A stretch of 64,000 nucleotides of DNA, from assembly GCF_004798865.1 (NCBI RefSeq), contig NW_025336114.1:2965160-3029159 (forward strand), in the 5' to 3' direction. The translations under genes were made by a program, and so were the position numbers. The first letter of the stretch is position 1, and every line of letters begins with the position of its first letter. The stretch comes from Varanus komodoensis. Its lineage: Eukaryota; Chordata; Lepidosauria; Squamata; Varanidae. Below, piece by piece: positions 1 through 9,779 of the stretch. The notes under the pieces are model-generated. The model was given only the letters and a program-made list of their open reading frames with translations, did not search any database and had not been told where the DNA came from.

Positions 1-267
1 CCTTCCTCCCCTTCTGAATCCCAACTGCCTTCCTGGTTTGTTCATCAGACAAGCCACAGTTTGTTCTTATACCCAAACTGGCAAATTATGGTTTGCATTT
101 GAGTTCCAAAGCAAAATTGGAGGCCATGTTTAAAAGTATGTGTCAGAAAGTGGACAATGCATGTGATTTGGTTATTATATCTGAACATGACCTGCTTCTT
201 GTTTTAAGGCAAGATCAAATTTATACAGTGATTGGAGATGGTAAAAAGCAATTCTTTAGTGTCTAAC
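1..267 (-). other. Intron downstream of exon 268-435 (partial)
   Basis: AT-rich sequence between the window edge and the GT donor of the last visible MTCL1 exon. I see no exon or recognisable repeat in it. The next exon, expected to begin around the mammalian MELKTGKG segment, must lie outside the window. Confidence 0.7.
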
Positions 268-435
268 CTGAGCAATGAGACACTTGAGCTCAGTCCTCTC
301 CACCTCCCATGTAGCCTTGGCCTTGGCAAACTGTTGCTGCAGCTCATTCATGCCTCTCCTCTCTTCACGGAGCTCTGTGCACAGCTCCTTCAAGATCACC
401 TTCATGTCTGATAGGGTCTTGACATACTCATTGGG
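268..435 (-). CDS. MTCL1: MTCL1 coding exon (PNEYVKTL...KCLIAQ)
   Basis: 168 nt, 56 codons, phase 0 at both ends. On the minus strand a TTTTTTGCAG acceptor precedes CCC AAT GAG, and the exon closes on CAG before a GTTAGA donor. The peptide runs from PNEYVKTLSDMKV to ELKCLIAQ. It is strongly charged with heptad-like spacing (ELREERRGMNELQQQFAKAKATWE), so it continues the coiled coil. It matches mammalian MTCL1 directly after the QNT end of the preceding exon. This is the most downstream exon in the window. Confidence 0.93.
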
Positions 436-611
436 CTGCAAAAAATATGAACAGAAATATGACTAACATGAACATACCAGGCTCTGCCTTATTCTAGACA
501 ATACAGATATTGTCTTCACCACCTTTTGAGATCCTTATTAGATTCAGAAAAGAAACTGAAGCAGCAAAGTAAAGAGTGGACTAATTGCAGGGAGAAGTAT
601 ATGTAATGGTT

Positions 612-770
612 CATGTTACTCTAGGATCAGGGTACCCTATGTTCAAATGCCTACTCAGCCTTAAGGTTTACTGGGTTACACTGAACCAGCCACCATCTCT
701 CAGGCTAACCAATCCCACAAGGTTGTAATGAGAAGGGAAATGGAGAGAGGAAGCAGAGGTATGAAACAAG
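612..770 (+). repeat. Decayed tRNA-derived SINE
   Basis: Contains the recognisable body order of squamate tRNA-SINEs: a 'tgttcaaatgcctactcagcc' type B-box region, a 'gggttacactgaaccagccacc' segment, 'ctctcaggctaacc' and 'cacaaggttgtaatgag'. It is clearly divergent from the better copies in this window, so it is an old insertion. The ends are approximate. Confidence 0.5.
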
Positions 771-1540
771 GTAAACTAGCTTGGTAACTAATTTTTAAAA
801 ATATGATTTGAACTATACTTCATTTCCAAAAGCTTTAGTTTGTTAGGCTATTAGTTTAGTCTGATAACCAGTTCAGGGACTGTAGAAATAGTTGTTCTCA
901 CCCTATTCAGCCTCAGAAATTATGTCTCTGGAGTTTTCCTGGCATGCACAAGTGAAGATGACCTGAGTGCCACAGAACAGATGCTGAATTAACAGCCTGA
1001 AAATATAGGTGAAGAGCATCTTTTCTGGCCAGGAATTCTAAATAACATTTAACATTTTGTGGGCTGTAGCAAGTCCAATCAAGGCAAAATTGCTAAGTGC
1101 AGAGTTCACCCCTGAAATCCCAGGTATAGCCATATGGAGTAACTCCCAAAAAAATCTATCTTTGCCCTTCTCCTGATCCCATCACAGCTAAGAAAATGCA
1201 CATTTTGCAAATCCAAATCTAGGTTATAATCTGGAATACAATAAGATTATATGTATTTTTCTATTTTTTTTACTTGCTTTATCTACTACCTACTTTTAGA
1301 AGATTTATAACACATTTTCAGACCAATTGATCTTCCTTCAATGAACTGTTTACATGGAAAAATATGTGTACTGTTTGTACGTCAGCAGCCTCCACTACAA
1401 CTCTGGGATGTTTTCATTTGCAACCAGCTATAGAAAATGCATGGATGACAAGAGGAGAAGCATGGATGTCAGGTTCAGAACTCTGAGTGCAAATGATTGC
1501 AATTCTGCCCATGGAAGAAAATAAGCAGACAAGCTCATGC

Positions 1541-1622
1541 AGTCTTCCTCAACCTTGTGTTTTCCAGGATGGTTGCTGGCTGGGAATGATGGCAGTCAAT
1601 ACATCTAGAGAGCACCAGGATG
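1541..1622. repeat. hAT-like MITE fragment
   Basis: Starts with 'cttcctcaaccttg' and ends with 'catctagagagcacc'. This resembles the common reptile nonautonomous hAT-type element whose ends read 'cttcctcaacctggtgccctccagatg'. It is short and diverged. Assigned by memory of the consensus ends only. Confidence 0.4.
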
Positions 1623-1949
1623 AGAAAAACTGGGCTGGTGCATAGAATGTCTTGCAGACTATGGGCCATATCAACACCTGCCAATTATTACATGCTTTTG
1701 CAGAAGAATGGGGGGGGGGGGAATTCTTTTGCTCTGCAAAGCTATTTGAAAAGAGAAAGGGCTGCGGCACTGTCTATCTTCCCAGGACCCCTGGGGGAAG
1801 CAAATCAATTACTGCTGTCTTTCTTCCCACCACTGTGGCATGCACAATACAGGGTAGGACAACGACTGTGTCCCTTCAACCTAGGATCCCTGGAAGGAAT
1901 GGTGGTGTAGAGCCCTTGCCTTCCCTGGTGCTCTGTGGAAACTGAAAAG

Positions 1950-2140
1950 ATTATTCAGGCATGGGAAGCTGCCTGACACCAGGTCAGGCAATTCATCTCC
2001 CTATCCCAGTGTCATCTGTTTACTTTGACTGACAGCACCTCTCCCAGGTTTCATGCAGCAGTTTTCCTCTACTTTCAACTCGAGGCTGACAGGGACTGAA
2101 CCTGTGATCTTCAACTTGCAAAGAGTTGAAGTGTGTATTA
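1950..2140 (-). repeat. tRNA-derived SINE, minus orientation
   Basis: On the plus strand it shows 'gggaagctgcctgacaccagg' at one end, and at the other 'gggactgaacctgtgatc' followed by 'cttgcaaag'. This is the reverse complement of a tRNA-like head (B box plus anticodon arm) with the tail sequence 'taaggcagcttc' known from a widespread reptile SINE. It is moderately diverged. The next SINE begins immediately to the right. Confidence 0.6.
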
Positions 2141-2164
2141 AGCCAGGCAGAAACAACCAAATCT

Positions 2165-2400
2165 TTGAGAACCAATGTGGTGGTGAAAGTGTTGGACAGG
2201 GGACCCAGAAGATTCAAGTTCTGGTCACCAACTGGCCATGAAGCTAACTGAGTGACTTTGAGCCAGTCATTCACTTTCAGCCTAACCTATTTCACAGGGC
2301 TGTTGTCAAGATACAATGGAGCTATGTACGCTGCTTTCGTTCCTTACAAGTGGAAAGGAGGCAGGATAGAAATGCAATGGAACAACAACCACAACTATGG
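2165..2400 (+). repeat. Squamate tRNA-derived SINE
   Basis: Head 'accaatgtggtggtgaaagtg', then 'gactttgagccagtcattcac', 'cagcctaacctatttcacagg', 'gggctgttgtcaagat' and the tail 'gtacgctgctttcgttccttacaag'. The order of blocks is the same as in the copies at 16052, 22675, 23060 and 35903. It is inserted next to the SINE at 1950-2140. Confidence 0.7.
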
Positions 2401-3167
2401 TCCCTCCACAGCAAAAAGGCTGGGGCTCTTCTGTCCTGATCTCCAGTAATAAGAATGTCAGAACCAACCTCCAGATGCAAGTTCCAGCACTAAGGAACCC
2501 TCCAGTGCCTTTCAGAGCATACATTCCTCAAGTCCAGCACTTAATACCTCCTACACAGTATCCACTCAAATTCTGACCAAATGTTCATGTTTCCACAGGT
2601 GGCTGGAAGCACCACCAGGTGGCAATCAGTTGCCCACTGCAAAGATTCTGAGGAACCCCCCAGGTTTATATACACGGGAGTTGCCTCTACAGGTTGATAT
2701 ATGATCCTTGGTCCTAGCACTGAAACCAACCTCTCAACCTGGGCTAGACCTGATTGAGCATTTCTGTTCTGCTCTCTTTTGCTGATGGTGGACTCATGGA
2801 GACATCCTTGAAATACCTTCCCCTGAGAAGCCCTCCTTCTATTGCCCCCATTGCCAGGGACAATGTCCCTTGATGACCAGCAGGTGCCTCTGTCAAGGTT
2901 GTATCTTCCACTTGAGGAGGATTACAGTCTCCAATGCCTCTCCCCTGTTCACCAAACACTGGGATGCCAGGCAAAGCTGAATCATCTGGCTTCCTATCAC
3001 CCACACCTGGTTCAGACACTTCCCACTCCTCCTCCGAGGTGAAATCTATGTTCATACATTCGGAACCTGAGAATATTTTAGGGAAACACTGGTGGGAACC
3101 TCCAAGGAAATAAATTCCATAAATGCAAGTCTCTTTCCATTGTCTTCCTGCCAGTATCACATCTCAC

Positions 3168-3275
3168 CGTGTTCTGAGACCAGGCATCTCTGGCACATGA
3201 CTTGTTATCAGCTTGCTGCTGGGGATTCAGCTCCTCCTCTTCAATCAGCAGGTACAGTTCTTTCATGCTGTTCAC
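3168..3275 (-). CDS. MTCL1: MTCL1 coding exon (VNSMKELYLL...WSQNT)
   Basis: 108 nt, 36 codons, phase 0. The acceptor is CTTCCAG before GTG AAC AGC; the donor is ACG followed by GTGAGA. The peptide starts VNSMKELYLLIEEEELN and ends AWSQNT, matching the mammalian VNSMKELYLLMEEEEIN segment with a small insertion (PQQQA) after it. It is acidic and helical, linking the two neighbouring coiled-coil exons. Confidence 0.93.
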
Positions 3276-4753
3276 CTGGAAGGCACAGTACAGGGTGAAG
3301 ACTGAGTGGAGACCTGCAGTTGCTGCGATCACATGATGCTTCACATACTGCTTCGTTATGCAACCTGCAAACTTCAAGCTAATCTCATGCAATCTTCAGC
3401 CTAATTTCAAAAACCCATTCTATGCAACCATTTCAGACTTCTGGCAAGCGCAATCTATCTCCTCCCTGGCAATTTACTGGGCAGGAAGGAAGAGGGAAAG
3501 AAGGGGAAAGGGTGGCAAGAAGATAAAAAGGGGTGGCCCACTCTTTTTAGCTCTGGCGTTGCCTACTGCTGGCTTCAGTCCATCTTCTGCCAACATGAGG
3601 CTCCCAACAGATTATCCTTGAGAAAATGCAGTCCTTGTTCACCTCTGGCCTACTGGATCCTTCAGACAGAGGTAATCAATAGCCACAGTGGATGTCACAG
3701 TAGATCCTGTAACACAAAATGCCCCTCTGGACTGTGCTCTTTCACAGAGTTGCTTCTGTGTCACATCCTTGCAGCGCCTTTCATCATCTTCCTCTTTTTG
3801 GCATCTCTGTTCCAGGCACCTTTCAGTACATTTGTGCCTAGACAAAATCATCATTTGGATTCTGAACCAGACTGGCTTATAAAGAGGCCGTTGTTCCCGA
3901 GCCTGAAAGTGCTCAACTATCCACAGACCATGCATTCTATTTTAATGAGAGAATAATTTGTTGCTCTGGTGGTGGTAGGCAGCTATTTAATTCATCTGTG
4001 TGACTAAGGCTCCCTTCTACTCACATTTGAAGGCATGGATGTTTGACAGGAATATATCTGCCAAGTAAACAAATTGATCAATTTCTAATTAGCAATAAAA
4101 GACATGTTTGATGCATGCTAAACTGGGGTTCACAGGCTAAGGAAACTGGTGGGGGTACCACTCTAGGGCACTTGGCAGCTTACAGATTATGGAGCTTTCT
4201 CTGCATATACATTGCAAATTATTTATCTTACAGCACTATAAACACTCAAAAGTGCATTAGGCCTCCCTTAGCCCATCCCCCCCATGTGAATGTTCTTCAT
4301 GTGGTAGGATAATTCACTGGAGGAAAAACAGAATGTAAACTACACATATGCATGAGGAACCTAGCATTTACAGCAAGAATAAAAAAAAACAAAGCTGATT
4401 TAAGCCCTGTGCGTGAAATTGCTGTGCACCTCAGTTGCTAACATTTTATACTTTAAGAAAAGTAATCTACATTCTGAAGCATGGATAACAGATCTTGCCT
4501 CCAAGGAGTGCACATACTAGAGAGAGGAATCAGGTAAGTCTGGGTTGATTCAGGCCCCATTTTTGGCATGCTTTGATAGAGCCCAAAGAAAGAAGTCACA
4601 GTATCACCTATTCCTGTTTTAACTCAGTCAAACCTCTTAACAGAACCACAGATGCCTCCCCAAGGGCACAGGCCCTAGTTCTCTGCTTTAATTAATGTCG
4701 GTTGGATACCTGAACAGTTTACCAATGAAGCTCATGCGTAACATTTGCCATAC
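3276..4753 (-). other. MTCL1 intron (3276-4753)
   Basis: Short intron between exons 3168-3275 and 4754-4984. I see no recognisable repeat family. ORFs of about 100 codons on both strands at 3618-3956 overlap one another and resemble no protein I know. Confidence 0.75.
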
Positions 4754-4984
4754 CTCCAAGAAATCATTGCTTTCATTCTGTAGGAATTTCCCCTGCCTCC
4801 AGTGCTTCAGAAACCACTTGAGCTTCATGAAAAGGAGCAAGAAGTTCTGCTTGAATTGTTGGGATTCCTGCACCAAAAGGTTCTTCTCCTGGCTCCAGAA
4901 CTTCTGCTCCAGCCTTCTCTGAAGATTCAAACTCTGCAGCTCAAATTCTCGCCTTAGGAGGGCCTTCTGGTGATCCTCCTTTAG
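4754..4984 (-). CDS. MTCL1: MTCL1 coding exon (LKEDHQKALL...ESNDFLE)
   Basis: 231 nt, 77 codons, phase 0. The minus-strand acceptor is strongly pyrimidine-rich (CCATCCTTCCTCAG); the donor is GAG then GTATGG. The peptide starts LKEDHQKALLRREFELQSLN and continues through QRRLEQKFWSQEKN, QQFKQNFLLLFMKLKWFLKH and WRQGKFLQNESNDFLE. It is almost identical to mammalian MTCL1, so it is among the most conserved parts of the gene. It is basic and amphipathic. The mammalian protein has about 42 residues immediately before LKED that are not found upstream here. Confidence 0.95.
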
Positions 4985-6198
4985 CTGAGGAAGGATGGGA
5001 AGTGACAAAGACCAAATGAATTGCAGGGAGTGAACTAACAGCAGGGCCAGCTACACATTACACCAACGCAATCATGAACTGTGGGACAAAGAAAGATAAG
5101 TGTACATCAAAGGCAGGAACGGATGGGCATCGACCAGGGCCTAAAAGCCCACAGGGGCCCACTGGAAAATGTCCCTTGGATATGTTCCTCCTCGTCAGCT
5201 TTACATCTTCCTTATTCACCTGCCTCTTGCACTGACCAAGGCAATGGTGGTGGTGAAGAGGAATAGATGCCACTACCTGCTTGCTTGCTGGCTCGTTGCA
5301 TGTCAGATGGGCAAGTGAAAGCAATGATGCAAGAGGCCCAGGAGGCCCCTTCTGACTCGCTCTATGAAAGAGAGGATGAGGGGCCATAACAGCTGGTGAA
5401 AATGCTGGTAAGAAGGAAGACTCACAGAGGGAGAGGGCCTATTGTGGGGGTCTTATCTGGGGATCCTCAAAAACATGGGGCCAGCAATGTGTGTAAGATA
5501 TGTGCATTTTTTAAAAAAGTAATCACTGGCAATAAAAATTCTGAAGTCCACACAAATGTAATACCTGCATTAGCCAGCAAAAAGGCCACCCAAAATATGC
5601 AAGCTTCAAAATCCCCTTAATTGTTCATGAGGAATNNNNNNNNNNNNNNNNNNNNNNNNNNNNNNNNNNNNNNNNNNNNNNNNNNNNNNNNNNNNNNNNN
5701 NNNNNNNNNNNNNNNNNNNNNNNNNNNNNNNNNNNGAGAAGTCTGGAAAGTGTCAAGGAGTGAGGAAATATTAAGTTGACCTATTTTATTATGAGTTGGA
5801 TCCATTTATATTATAACTTTAAATTATACTTTACATTTAATACCCATTACCCTAGCTCAACAAGCATACAAAAAAGTTGAATTTCAAAGCAGTTCTGTAA
5901 TGTATTTGTAATTTGCAAAACACTGAGGAAGCCTCTGAGCTAGCAGGCAGTGAATGTAATACTTGCCTCCTCTGGACATGCATTGAACAAGGACAGTTGT
6001 AAAACTTCCATTTTCCCACAGTAATTTAGATCTCACAATGTTTTCATGTTGCTAAAAACCCATGTTATGAACAATGGCCACATAATTCTTTTCAACCTTT
6101 GAAATGCACTGAACTGGTATTTCTTCAGCTCCATTACTGTCCCAGTGTCCCCTAGCCTGCCTGTCTACCTTTCTCCTTCTAGGAATATGGGTGCATAC
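4985..6198 (-). other. MTCL1 intron with assembly gap; one exon missing
   Basis: Sequence between exons 6199-6366 and 4754-4984, interrupted by 100 N at 5636-5735. Mammalian MTCL1 has a segment beginning IKELQLVLAEAHDSLRG between the peptides of these exons. I found no minus-strand match for it in the readable bases, so the exon probably sits in the gap. The remaining bases are unremarkable. Confidence 0.75.
5636..5735. other. Assembly gap (100 N)
   Basis: Exactly 100 N, as are the two other gaps in the window, which points to a placeholder of unknown true length. It falls where an MTCL1 exon is expected. Confidence 0.99.
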
Positions 6199-6366
6199 CT
6201 CAGACACATAAGAGTCCTTTTCCTCTGGCTGATATGACTTGTAGCTCTGATCCAGTTCCATGTTTGGATCCACATCGATGGCAGTGGTGTTGCTGCTGCT
6301 GTGGTACAGATCAGAGGTCCTGCTCTCTCCGATGTCCCAGTCTGGGGCCTCCCTAAAGTCAGACTG
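6199..6366 (-). CDS. MTCL1: MTCL1 coding exon (QSDFREAPDW...KDSYVSE)
   Basis: 168 nt, 56 codons, phase 0. A long T-rich tract leads to the acceptor ATGCAG|CAG, a tandem NAGNAG site, so a start at 6363 without the first Gln is also possible. The donor is GAG then GTATGC. The peptide QSDFREAPDWDIGESR corresponds to mammalian PPDFRDLPEWEPRIRE, and the end YQPEEKDSYVSE to YRAEDNDSYASE. The middle, a Ser/Asn/Thr and Asp-rich stretch (SSSNTTAIDVDPNMELDQ), is poorly conserved, so this looks like a flexible linker between coiled coils. Confidence 0.92.
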
Positions 6367-8546
6367 CTGCATGCATGGGCAAGTTAATGAGAACAAACCA
6401 AAAGAGCAGAAAAGAAAAAACAAACAAACAAAACAATGGGTCTCAGGAACAATAAAGAGAGCTACAAGACAACAAAAAGGATGAAGAGGAGGAGGAGCTT
6501 CACTACCGTGGCAGAAGACAAAGTGGAAAACAAAAGGAGACACAAAATGAGCAGACACGTGGGCTGGATTGTTTGGGAACGGGAAAAAGAGAAAGAGGGA
6601 AAAAATGTGCAAACACCAGTTATGGTGCCATGCAGTGCCTGGGGTGGGATTGGGGCTACTTTAGGGCAGGGAGGGGGCCAGCACATGCACAAAAATAGAA
6701 CTCTGAAAAAAAGAGTGTGCTTCAGGAGGCTGCAACCCAGCCAACTTCCCAGAATTCCGCTTTTCAAAGTAAAGACCTCTCTTAGGTCTTATGCTAGATT
6801 AGAACACCACCAATCTTTCCTGATAAGTGAATATGTCCTCATCTAAAAATGGCAACTTGTTGCACAAGAATTAAGCCAGAGAGGCTGGATGTGTAACCAG
6901 ACCCATAATTTTGTCTGCAGTTTCAAGCATCCTTCCAGCAGACCCCTCTATAAAAGGGGTATTGCTGTATTGCCTTCCAATACAGCAAAAAGCAAAACAA
7001 AAACAACACTTTCCTACAACAGGGTCCACAGAACCATTCTCCCAACTTGCTGAACTAAGCAATTGAGACAACACACCAGGTCAAGCTAAAAATGGGCTTC
7101 CTAGTCTCTTCAGTCCTTGGAAACTGCCTTCTTAAAACCAGTGCTTTCAAATATGCATCCTAGCATTAGGAGGAAGCACAGTTCAAGCCTTTCAGTTGGC
7201 AAGAATAAATATTCTTCATCCCTTGCATATGTAACAAATAAAAAATATGCTGAATCCATTTGGAAAAAATCTCTACCAGGTGAGTGGCATTCCTGGGTTA
7301 TGTTTCAGGATTTGTAGGACAGCCCAACAGCCTGCATTCAAAAGCAGCAGCAGCTGCTGCTCCTCTCAGATAAATATATGGTTTCAAGTTAAACCACATC
7401 TTGTTGCACTGATATCAAGTGTTAGTAGTTATGTTGCCTTGTGTAAATCAAAATGACACTCTTCATGTTTCAAATAAAATACGATAGATAGCTTCGGGGC
7501 CAAACTAGATGAGATTCATATATGTTGCTCTAGGGAAGCAGCAGTGTTTTCTCCCATGCTCTCTCCCCAGTGTAAATCCCCACACACCTGGCTGCTATTT
7601 GGATAGTCTGGCAGAAAAAGGCAGAGATAGATACATTCTTGTCTCTTTTCCATCCCAATGGAACTAAAAACAGAAAGGGAGAGGAGAGAGATTTATACTG
7701 GAGGAAGGGCATCAGAGTAAAAATGCTCTTCCAGAGTACCATTTCCCTGATCTGCTTACAAAAACTGCAAGAGATTTTAAATCAAACAGCTCCTCATCTA
7801 CTCAGTGTCCTAATGCTGAATCATATCTACTTTGAAGCTCATTTGCTCCTGTTTGAGAGAATTCAATAGGGGTCAATAATTTAACCATCTTATCTCCATC
7901 TTACTTTGGACCAATCATGTTTTATATGTGAGCTGTTTAACCTGACATTTATCAATGTGTGTTCACATGGGAAGCCCTTTGTTTGAAATGACCCCCACCG
8001 TGAACATCTTCTAAGTTACCATGTCTAGAAAAGTGCTTCAAAGCTAGGATCTCTTCTTACCTAAGTAGCTTTGGCAATTCTGGGGGAGAGACAGTAGGCT
8101 ACTTCAGGAGAACTCCTTCCACATGAGAAAATGATCCGGAAAAGTCATTACATGTTGGCCCTGCTACTCTGAAAAAAAAGCATGAGTCCATCCATCAAAT
8201 GTAAGCCCCTCCTGGGAGGAAGTGTGCAACATTTATCTGCTTGCCACAACACCTCTTGCTAATAAATCAACTCTAAGCAGTCAGCATTACATGGCATATG
8301 CTTCTCTAGGCAATCCATCTCCTGACCCATGCACACTCCGTTAAACCAGAGTCCTATCTTGTCATTGGCCTCAGTTCCATGCAGTGAGCCAGTTGTTAGT
8401 TTGTCTTTTCATTCTGAGGAGGCAGAAAAGGGAAGTTACATTAACAGCGTCAGGTTCTGACTTGTTAAAGCAGGAGAAAACAGCATGGTAAATAAAGCAA
8501 TAATCACTGCAAGGGAGCCACTCAAAGAACTCAAGGAAACCCTCAC
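6367..8546 (-). other. MTCL1 intron (6367-8546)
   Basis: Intron between the large exon 8547-9779 and exon 6199-6366. It holds T-rich tracts (minus strand) near the acceptor. I recognise no repeat family in it. Confidence 0.75.
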
Positions 8547-9779
8547 CTGGATTTCAGTGTTATGCCCTTTTCTCAGAGCTTCTTTTGTGGAATCCTGAGA
8601 GCTGGAGCTTGGCAAGGAGTCCTTCTGGTCTTTCAAGCTGCCTCCAATATAGTCCACCTTCCTCATGAAGGTGTTCAGTTCCTGCTGGAGGACACCGAGT
8701 CGCATCAAAATGGCATTGATTAGCTTAGAGTCAGTTGTGCTCTCATTATCCATGGCCTCACTCAGCACCAGTTCTGCACAATCGTTGTCCATGAAGAGTT
8801 TGAGGCTGGAGGTAAAGCCATTGGCATCAGAGATCAGAACATCGATGGCTTTGCTGACCAGTGCTGCCTGGTCCCTGATGTCAAGAAGGATCTCAAAGTC
8901 CTTGGACGTGAGAAACCTGTTAGGGCTGCTGCTTTCATGAGACTTGCTAAAACCATTGCCAAGTGCTCTTTCCTTGGTATCATTCTCTCCCCCAACAGGC
9001 ACCTCTCTCCAAAGCGATGTTGGAACACACTGAGCAGAGTCACCTGCCTCAGCATCTGTCTCCAGCATGGGTCGGTTACTCTGGCAAGAGGCAAGGTCAC
9101 AGCGCTGCAAGTTGGAGAGCAGCACACGGTTCTCATACTGCAGCTTCTTGACCTTGCCACTGAGTTCACTGATTTGGACCTTGGCAGTGGCCAGCTCTTC
9201 TTGGGAGGTCTCACTGATCACAGAACAGCTGTCTTCAGACAGAGTGATGTCCAGGTCATGATCTGACTTGTACTTGTTGAGCTCATTCATGAGGAGCTTG
9301 TTCTGCTCCTCTAGCTCCATCAGGGAGCGCCGCAGCAGCTCTGCCTCCTCCTCTACAAACTGCAAGTGTCGCCGGAGCTCTATTACACTCTCTCCAGAGT
9401 CCCCACAATTGGTCATGGAAAAGGCAAACTGGATGTCTGTCCCCAAGAGTTCTTTGTCACCTTGCCCCTTCATGTCATCCATCTCTGCCCTCAGTCCTCG
9501 GTTCTCAACTTCAAGTTCTACTATCCTTCTGCTCAGGATGTTGGCTTCTTCTTCAACAAGCTTCAGGTGGACCTTCAGCTCTGCCTCTCTGGAATGAGGG
9601 GAGTCAGCCAGTTCCTCAATAGAAAGAGAGCTTTCCAGGTCCCCATACAAAGACCGATATTTTGTTAGTTCCTCCTTCATACTGTCATTCTCTTTAGCTA
9701 ATTTTGTCAGTTTTTTGCACATGAGAGCAGACTCCTCCTTGGCAAAATGCAATTGACACTTGAGATCTGCATTGTCCTC
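8547..9779 (-). CDS. MTCL1: MTCL1 large coding exon with two SOGA-type repeats
   Basis: 1233 nt, 411 codons without a stop, phase 0. The acceptor is CTGAATCCTAG before GAG GAC AAT; the donor is ATCCAG then GTGAGG. The peptide begins EDNADLKCQLHFAKEESALM. Two related coiled-coil blocks follow, ELKVHLKLVEEEANILSRRI and ELRRHLQFVEEEAELLRRSL, the internal repeats of the SOGA (DUF3166) family. Next come NELNKYKSDHDLD, KVKKLQYENRVLLSNLQ, the MTCL1-specific CQSNRPMLETDAEAGD, and a less conserved C-terminal part with QAALVSKAIDVL and LQQELNTF. The exon supplies over half of the coding sequence visible here and identifies the gene as MTCL1 rather than its paralogues. Open frame past the donor down to 8436 is chance read-through. 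Confidence 0.97.

Larger units (their letters stand above)
436..3167 (-). other. MTCL1 intron (436-3167)
   Basis: Intron between two verified exons. It holds a decayed SINE near 612-770, a hAT-like MITE fragment at 1541-1622, an 11-G run near 1711-1721, and two SINEs back to back at 1950-2400. The stretch 2400-3167 shows nothing I recognise. The open frame that continues the exon on its donor side down to 2744 is chance. Confidence 0.8.

Noticed and set aside
2744-3160. 138-codon minus-strand ORF next to exon 3168-3275
   Set aside because: It lies past the donor in the intron, is not similar to MTCL1, and has no acceptor or conserved match.
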